Shown here in pieces: positions 60,937 through 64,000 of a stretch of DNA of 64,000 nucleotides. Numbering within the stretch: position 1 is the stretch's first letter; each line of letters starts with the position of its first letter. This DNA is from Cellulosimicrobium terreum (GTDB lineage Bacteria; Actinomycetota; Actinomycetes; Actinomycetales; Cellulomonadaceae), in NCBI GenBank assembly GCA_014803435.1, contig JACYFD010000005.1, positions 124,001 through 188,000 on the forward strand. Reading direction: 5' to 3'. The position numbers and the translations under genes were made by a program. The notes beneath the pieces were generated by a model. It searched no databases, was not told the DNA's origin, and saw only the letters and a program-made list of their open reading frames with translations.

Positions 60937-61290
60937 GTGCGCGTCATCAGCGTGATCGCCGACATCCCGGTGGCTGACATCGGCGCGGCCAAGGACTTCT
61001 ATGCGGACTACCTCGGTCTGAGCGACGAGGAGTTCAACCTGGGCTGGGTGGCTCGCTACACGTCGCCCGGGTCAGGGGCGAACGTCCAGCTCGTCACCCG
61101 TGACGCGACTGCCCGGCAGAACCCGGTGATCTCTGTCCAGGTGGACGACGTCGAGGCCGCTCTCGACGAGGCCGAGAGTCGTGGCTACGAGATCGTGCAT
61201 CCTCTGACCACCGAGCCCTGGGGCGTGACCCGGTTCTTCGTCCGGGCACCTGACGGCACCGTGCTCAACATCCTCCAGCACCGGGAGTAG
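60937..61290 (+). CDS. VOC (glyoxalase/bleomycin-resistance fold) protein
   Basis: This is a 117-residue single VOC domain. It has ADIPVADIGAAKDFYADYLGL at the N-terminus, a central VISVQVDDVEAALDEAESRGY, and PWGVTRFFVRAPDGTVLNILQH at the end. Members act as metal-dependent isomerases, dioxygenases or binding proteins; the role here is unknown. GTG start preceded by GAGGAGGA. Confidence 0.87.
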   Translation: MRVISVIADIPVADIGAAKDFYADYLGLSDEEFNLGWVARYTSPGSGANVQLVTRDATARQNPVISVQVDDVEAALDEAESRGYEIVHPLTTEPWGVTRFFVRAPDGTVLNILQHRE

Positions 61291-61293
61291 CGC

Positions 61294-61768
61294 TCACGCG
61301 GGCAAGACGCCGGGTCGTGCCCGCAGGTGGTCCAGGAGCAGGTCGAGGACCGCTTCGAGGTGGCTCGTCGTCCCCGTGGTCCGCAAGAGCTGGACACCGC
61401 CCTGCACCGCCGCCACGATAGCGGCCGCCGTGCGTTCTGGGACGAGGCTGTCGCGGAAGTCGCCCGACTCCTGCATGGCGCGGATCCCCGCCACGAGCCG
61501 CGACTCCCACCGGTCGAGCAGGGCGGCGACGGCCTCGTCGGCGCGTGGCGTGGCACCCACCTGGCGCATGAGCGTGGCCAGCGGGCACTGCGCCCCCTGA
61601 GCGCGGTACCGCGCCACGACGGCGTCGCGCCACCGCTCCCAGCTCGACCACGACGTGAGGTTGCTGAGGTACGGCTCCTGGTCCTCGAGCACCCGTTCGG
61701 CCTCGAGCCGCACGACCTCGAGGAGGAGCTCCTCCTTGCCGTCGGGGAAGTAGTGGAAGAGCTGGCTA
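61294..61768 (-). pseudogene. TetR-family regulator lacking its DNA-binding domain
   Basis: The minus strand encodes SQLFHYFPDGKEELLLEVV, the end of a TetR helix-turn-helix, then a complete TetR ligand domain to PGVLPA (about 155 residues). The first 40 or so residues with the recognition helix are missing. The coding sense ends at 61768, exactly where a divergent SDR gene begins. A deletion has removed the promoter region and both gene starts or their surroundings. No plausible start codon in the remaining part gives a DNA-binding protein. Confidence 0.8.
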
Positions 61769-62537
61769 TGACACGACTCCAGGGAAAGACCGCGCTCGTC
61801 ACGGGCGCGACCAGCAACATCGGACGGTCGATCGCCGAGGCGTTCGCGCGGGAGGGCACGCACGTCGTCGTCTCCGGTCGCGACGAGGACCGCGGCGCGG
61901 CCGTCGTCGCCGACATCCGCTCGCGCAGCGGGCGAGCCGACTTCGTGCGCGCCGATCTCGACGGACGCGCGTCGTCGAGCCAGGCGCTCGCCGAGGCGGC
62001 CACCGCCGCGCTCGGCGGTCGCGTCGACGTGCTCGTGAACAACGCCGGCATCTTCCCGGCGCACACCACACCGCCACCGCCGACGACGAGCTCGCCGACC
62101 GCATCTACGCGGTGAACGTCAAGGCGCCCTTCTTCCTCACCCAGGCGCTCGTTCCCGGGATGACCGCCGCCGGCGGCGGGTCGGTCGTCAACCTCGGGTC
62201 GTGGGTCGCCCGGCTCGCCGTCGCGTCGAGCCCGCTCTACGCGTCCTCCAAGGGCGCGGTGGAGTCGCTGACCCGCGCCTGGGCCGCGGAGCTCGGGCCG
62301 ACGGGCGTGCGCGTCAACGCCGTCTCGCCCGGGGTGGTCCGCACCCCGGACCTCGCGCCCGACGCCGCGTACCCGGGCGAGGCCCTCATGGTGGGCACCC
62401 CGGCGGGCGTGACAGGGCATCCGGACGCGATCGCGGCCGCTGCCGTGTACCTCGCGTCGGCCGAGGCGGAGTTCGTGCACGGCACGGTCATCGACGTCGA
62501 CGGCGGACGGACGGGGGTCGCGGTCGTCGCCGCCTGA
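61768..62537 (+). pseudogene. Short-chain dehydrogenase broken by a 2-bp insertion
   Basis: The first frame reads TALVTGATSNIGRSIAEAFARE to VDVLVNNAGIFPAHTT and then runs into nonsense and a stop at 62115. The remainder continues in another frame as ADRIYAVNVKAPFFLTQALV, GSVVNLGSWV, the catalytic YASSKGAVESLTRAWAAELG and a normal C-terminus. Comparing frames places an extra two bases in cacaccacaccgcc near 62065. The native promoter was lost in the deletion that beheaded the neighbouring TetR gene. A sequencing error at the insertion is possible. Confidence 0.82.
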
Positions 62538-62545
62538 TCGCGCAC

Positions 62546-63313
62546 CTACGGCTCGAACGCCGCAGCGACGGCGGCGGTGCGGCTGGTCACGCCGAGACGT
62601 TCGAAGATGTGCTCGAGGTGCGTGCGCACCGTCGTCGGCGAGATCCCGAGAGCGGCGCCGACCTGCCGGTTGGACATGCCGGTCTGGATGAGGTGCAGGA
62701 TCTCCTCCTGCCGCTCGGTGAGCGCCTGCGCCGGTGCGGCGATCGGCTCGACGACGGCGGCGAGGACGCCGCGAAGGTGCGGCAGGAGGAGCCGGCAGAC
62801 CGTCAGCTCGCGCTCGCCGAAGGGGGAGCCTGACTCCCTCGGCGCGAGGATGCGCAACGACCGTGCCCCGCCCAGGGGAAAGCCGAAGATCAGCTCGTCG
62901 ACGTACCGGAGGTACTCCCGTCGCACGGGATGCTCGGCCCAGCGCCGTTCGCCGTACCAGGACCGCATGCTCGTCGCCACGGGCGCTCCGGTGCGCTCGA
63001 TGAGGCTGCACGGGCTCGCCCACCAGTGGTCCTGCAGCACGTCGGCACCGTCGTCCGCGAGGTTCTCCGGCGACAGCTCGGTCCTGGTGACCAGGTACTC
63101 CTCACCGGCCTCCACACCCTGCACGTGCTGGTAGGAGAAGTCCCGGGCATCCATCGCGTGGAACGCGACGCCGTCGCTCCCGAGCAGCGGCTCGAGACGT
63201 CGGAGGATCTCGGACGCCACTGTCGTGCTCGGCGTGTACCGAGTCGGTTGCGCAAGCTCCAAGATGTCGCGCAGCGCAAGGATGTCGGTGCTCGAGGGCG
63301 TGGAGCGTGACAT
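62546..63313 (-). CDS. LuxR-family transcriptional regulator
   Basis: This is a 255-residue single-component regulator. The N-terminal part (about residues 10-180) resembles a PAS/GAF-like sensing domain of unknown ligand. The C-terminal LuxR helix-turn-helix is LTERQEEILHLIQTGMSNRQ then VGAALGISPTTVRTHLEHIF. ATG 63313 follows GGGAGGTGC; the open extension upstream is not needed. It is divergent from a small secreted-protein gene, with an 18-base dyad between them. Confidence 0.87.
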   Translation of the reverse strand: MSRSTPSSTDILALRDILELAQPTRYTPSTTVASEILRRLEPLLGSDGVAFHAMDARDFSYQHVQGVEAGEEYLVTRTELSPENLADDGADVLQDHWWASPCSLIERTGAPVATSMRSWYGERRWAEHPVRREYLRYVDELIFGFPLGGARSLRILAPRESGSPFGERELTVCRLLLPHLRGVLAAVVEPIAAPAQALTERQEEILHLIQTGMSNRQVGAALGISPTTVRTHLEHIFERLGVTSRTAAVAAAFEP

Positions 63314-63403
63314 CGCACCTCCCAGGTCCGGTCCCTCGACGATAGGACCGTCCGGGCCCGCAGGGAAGGACAGGACGCCTCCGACGGGAAGGGCGGCGCG
63401 CGG

Positions 63404-63421
63404 ATACGACGAACGTCGTAT
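63404..63421. promoter_or_regulatory. 18-bp dyad between luxR-type gene and small secreted-protein gene
   Basis: ATACGACG-aa-CGTCGTAT is a perfect dyad. It lies 91 bases upstream of the LuxR gene and 80 bases upstream of the secreted-protein gene, a suitable place to control both. Confidence 0.6.
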
Positions 63422-63500
63422 GGTCCCGGCGGTCGAGCGTGCGGACGCTGGGAGAAGACGCGCCGGACCCTCCAGCGCCTCTCCGAGAACAGGAACGACG

Positions 63501-63710
63501 ATGAGCTCCGCGATCTGGTCATCTGCACGAAGCCTGGCGGTCGCCTTCTTCGCAGCCGCCACGGCAGTCTCAGGAGCTGCGTACGCCGGCGAACCGTCGC
63601 CGACGGTCGACGACGCGCAGCTCCGGGCACCCTTCTGCACCGTCGAGGGAGGCACGCCGGACGTCCCGCGCTCGATCGGCCTCAGCGCGCGGCCGTACCT
63701 GCTGAGGTGA
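63501..63710 (+). CDS. Small secreted hypothetical protein
   Basis: This is a 69-residue protein with a clear signal peptide (SSARSLAVAFFAAATAVSGA, cleavage after AYA). The mature part is about 42 residues with a single cysteine (RAPFCTVEGGTPDVP). The ATG follows AGGAACG. No family is recognised. The divergent LuxR gene and shared dyad suggest it is regulated. Confidence 0.6.
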   Translation: MSSAIWSSARSLAVAFFAAATAVSGAAYAGEPSPTVDDAQLRAPFCTVEGGTPDVPRSIGLSARPYLLR

Positions 63711-63777
63711 CGCTGCCCAGCGGGTGAGGCCCAGACGTGCCACCCTGACCGTCACACGTGCGACGAGAGGGAACACC

Positions 63778-64000
63778 GTGGGACTGGGCACACGCCGATC
63801 GAAGGAGCCGGAGCCGCGGACCGCCGTGCCGCGCACGGAGGTGCCGCGCGCAGCGTCCGGGCCCTGGGCCGACGGTGTCGGCCGCGCGGCCACACGGTCG
63901 CTGCAGGTCCTCGCGATCGTCGCCCTGGTCGCCGTCGCGGTCTTCGCGGTGACGCGCCTGACGCTCGTCGTGATCCCGGTGCTCATCGCTCTGGTGCTCG
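63778..64000 (+). CDS. AI-2E-family transporter, N-terminal part (3' end outside window)
   Basis: The frame opens at GTG 63778 after GAGAGGGAA. It encodes a basic, Pro-rich cytoplasmic tail (GTRRSKEPEPRTAVPRTEVP), then WADGVGRAATRSLQVLAIVALVAVAVF, the first helix, and LTLVVIPVLIALVL, the start of the second. This resembles the N-terminus of AI-2E/PerM permeases. Only 74 codons are visible, so the assignment is provisional. Confidence 0.65.
   Translation, partial: MGLGTRRSKEPEPRTAVPRTEVPRAASGPWADGVGRAATRSLQVLAIVALVAVAVFAVTRLTLVVIPVLIALVL

Noticed and set aside
61294-62064. A full-length regulator extending through the SDR gene on the minus strand
   Set aside because: The upstream part is antisense to clear SDR motifs. 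Homology to TetR starts abruptly at SQLFHYF, so the gene is truncated.

Overview
The window is high-GC DNA with dense, tightly overlapping genes and many GTG starts. It is from an actinomycete, most plausibly of the order Micrococcales (a Cellulomonas/Promicromonospora-like relative). The evidence is RbpA, OpcA next to Zwf, a mycothiol-dependent formaldehyde dehydrogenase, the MSMEG_4193/DUF3090/SCO1664 trio, a DUF1801 protein, a GH43 xylosidase-like enzyme and LAXTG-type surface anchoring. The genus is an inference from gene content only.

Layout. 1-2477: end of the lower-glycolysis cluster (pgk C-terminus, tpiA), then secG and rbpA. 2548-9423 (minus): a pentose-phosphate operon read tkt-tal-zwf-opcA-pgl. 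9759-21206 (plus): ctaB, xerD, a parA-scpA-scpB-rluB chromosome-organisation/pseudouridine cluster, aroH-type chorismate mutase, cmk, a PlsC-like acyltransferase, an EamA exporter, a DUF1801 protein, der and a membrane protein, mostly joined by GTGA/ATGA overlaps. 21316-25213: a GH43 enzyme, a reductase, and a YczE-FMN reductase operon divergent from a MarR gene, with two palindromic operators between them.

25299-27976 (minus): a two-gene operon encoding a wall-anchored single-cohesin protein and a secreted amidase carrying a dockerin-like module. It looks like a minimal cohesin-dockerin display system with an amidase rather than a cellulase as cargo. 28199-34016: hypothetical proteins, an AlkZ-superfamily winged-helix protein, a Fic AMPylase-like protein with its inhibitory motif, and a GntR-MFS pair.

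34087-41054: an accessory island beside tRNA-Pro(GGG). It holds an IS481-type transposase remnant split by an IS3-type element (3-bp target duplication), a cysteine-rich unknown, and a complete three-gene ABC three-component (ABC-3C) conflict/defence operon (PD-(D/E)xK nuclease-like effector, middle component, SMC-like ATPase). It closes with a serine-recombinase remnant and an internally deleted, inverted relative of the same IS3 element. Base composition and codon use here differ visibly from the flanks.

41149-49440: an unknown membrane-anchored protein, the mycothiol-dependent formaldehyde dehydrogenase with its metallo-hydrolase partner, an atypical response regulator, and a large LuxR-type AAA regulator between two paralogous MerR regulators. 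48626-51134 contains four promoters of one MerR architecture (TTGACC, 19-bp spacer, TGTGAT or TTGAAT). They precede the second merR, an esterase, a DUF4260 protein and a small efflux-like membrane protein, and so predict a compact local regulon.

51784-64000: RidA, a class A beta-lactamase lipoprotein, a GPP34 protein, a quinone-oxidoreductase-like enzyme divergent from TetR, the conserved MSMEG_4193-DUF3090-SCO1664 operon, an SDR divergent from a helix-turn-helix regulator, a second DHFR-like reductase and a VOC protein. A deletion scar follows, where a decapitated TetR gene abuts a frameshifted SDR gene. The window ends with a LuxR regulator, a small secreted protein and the start of an AI-2E-type transporter.
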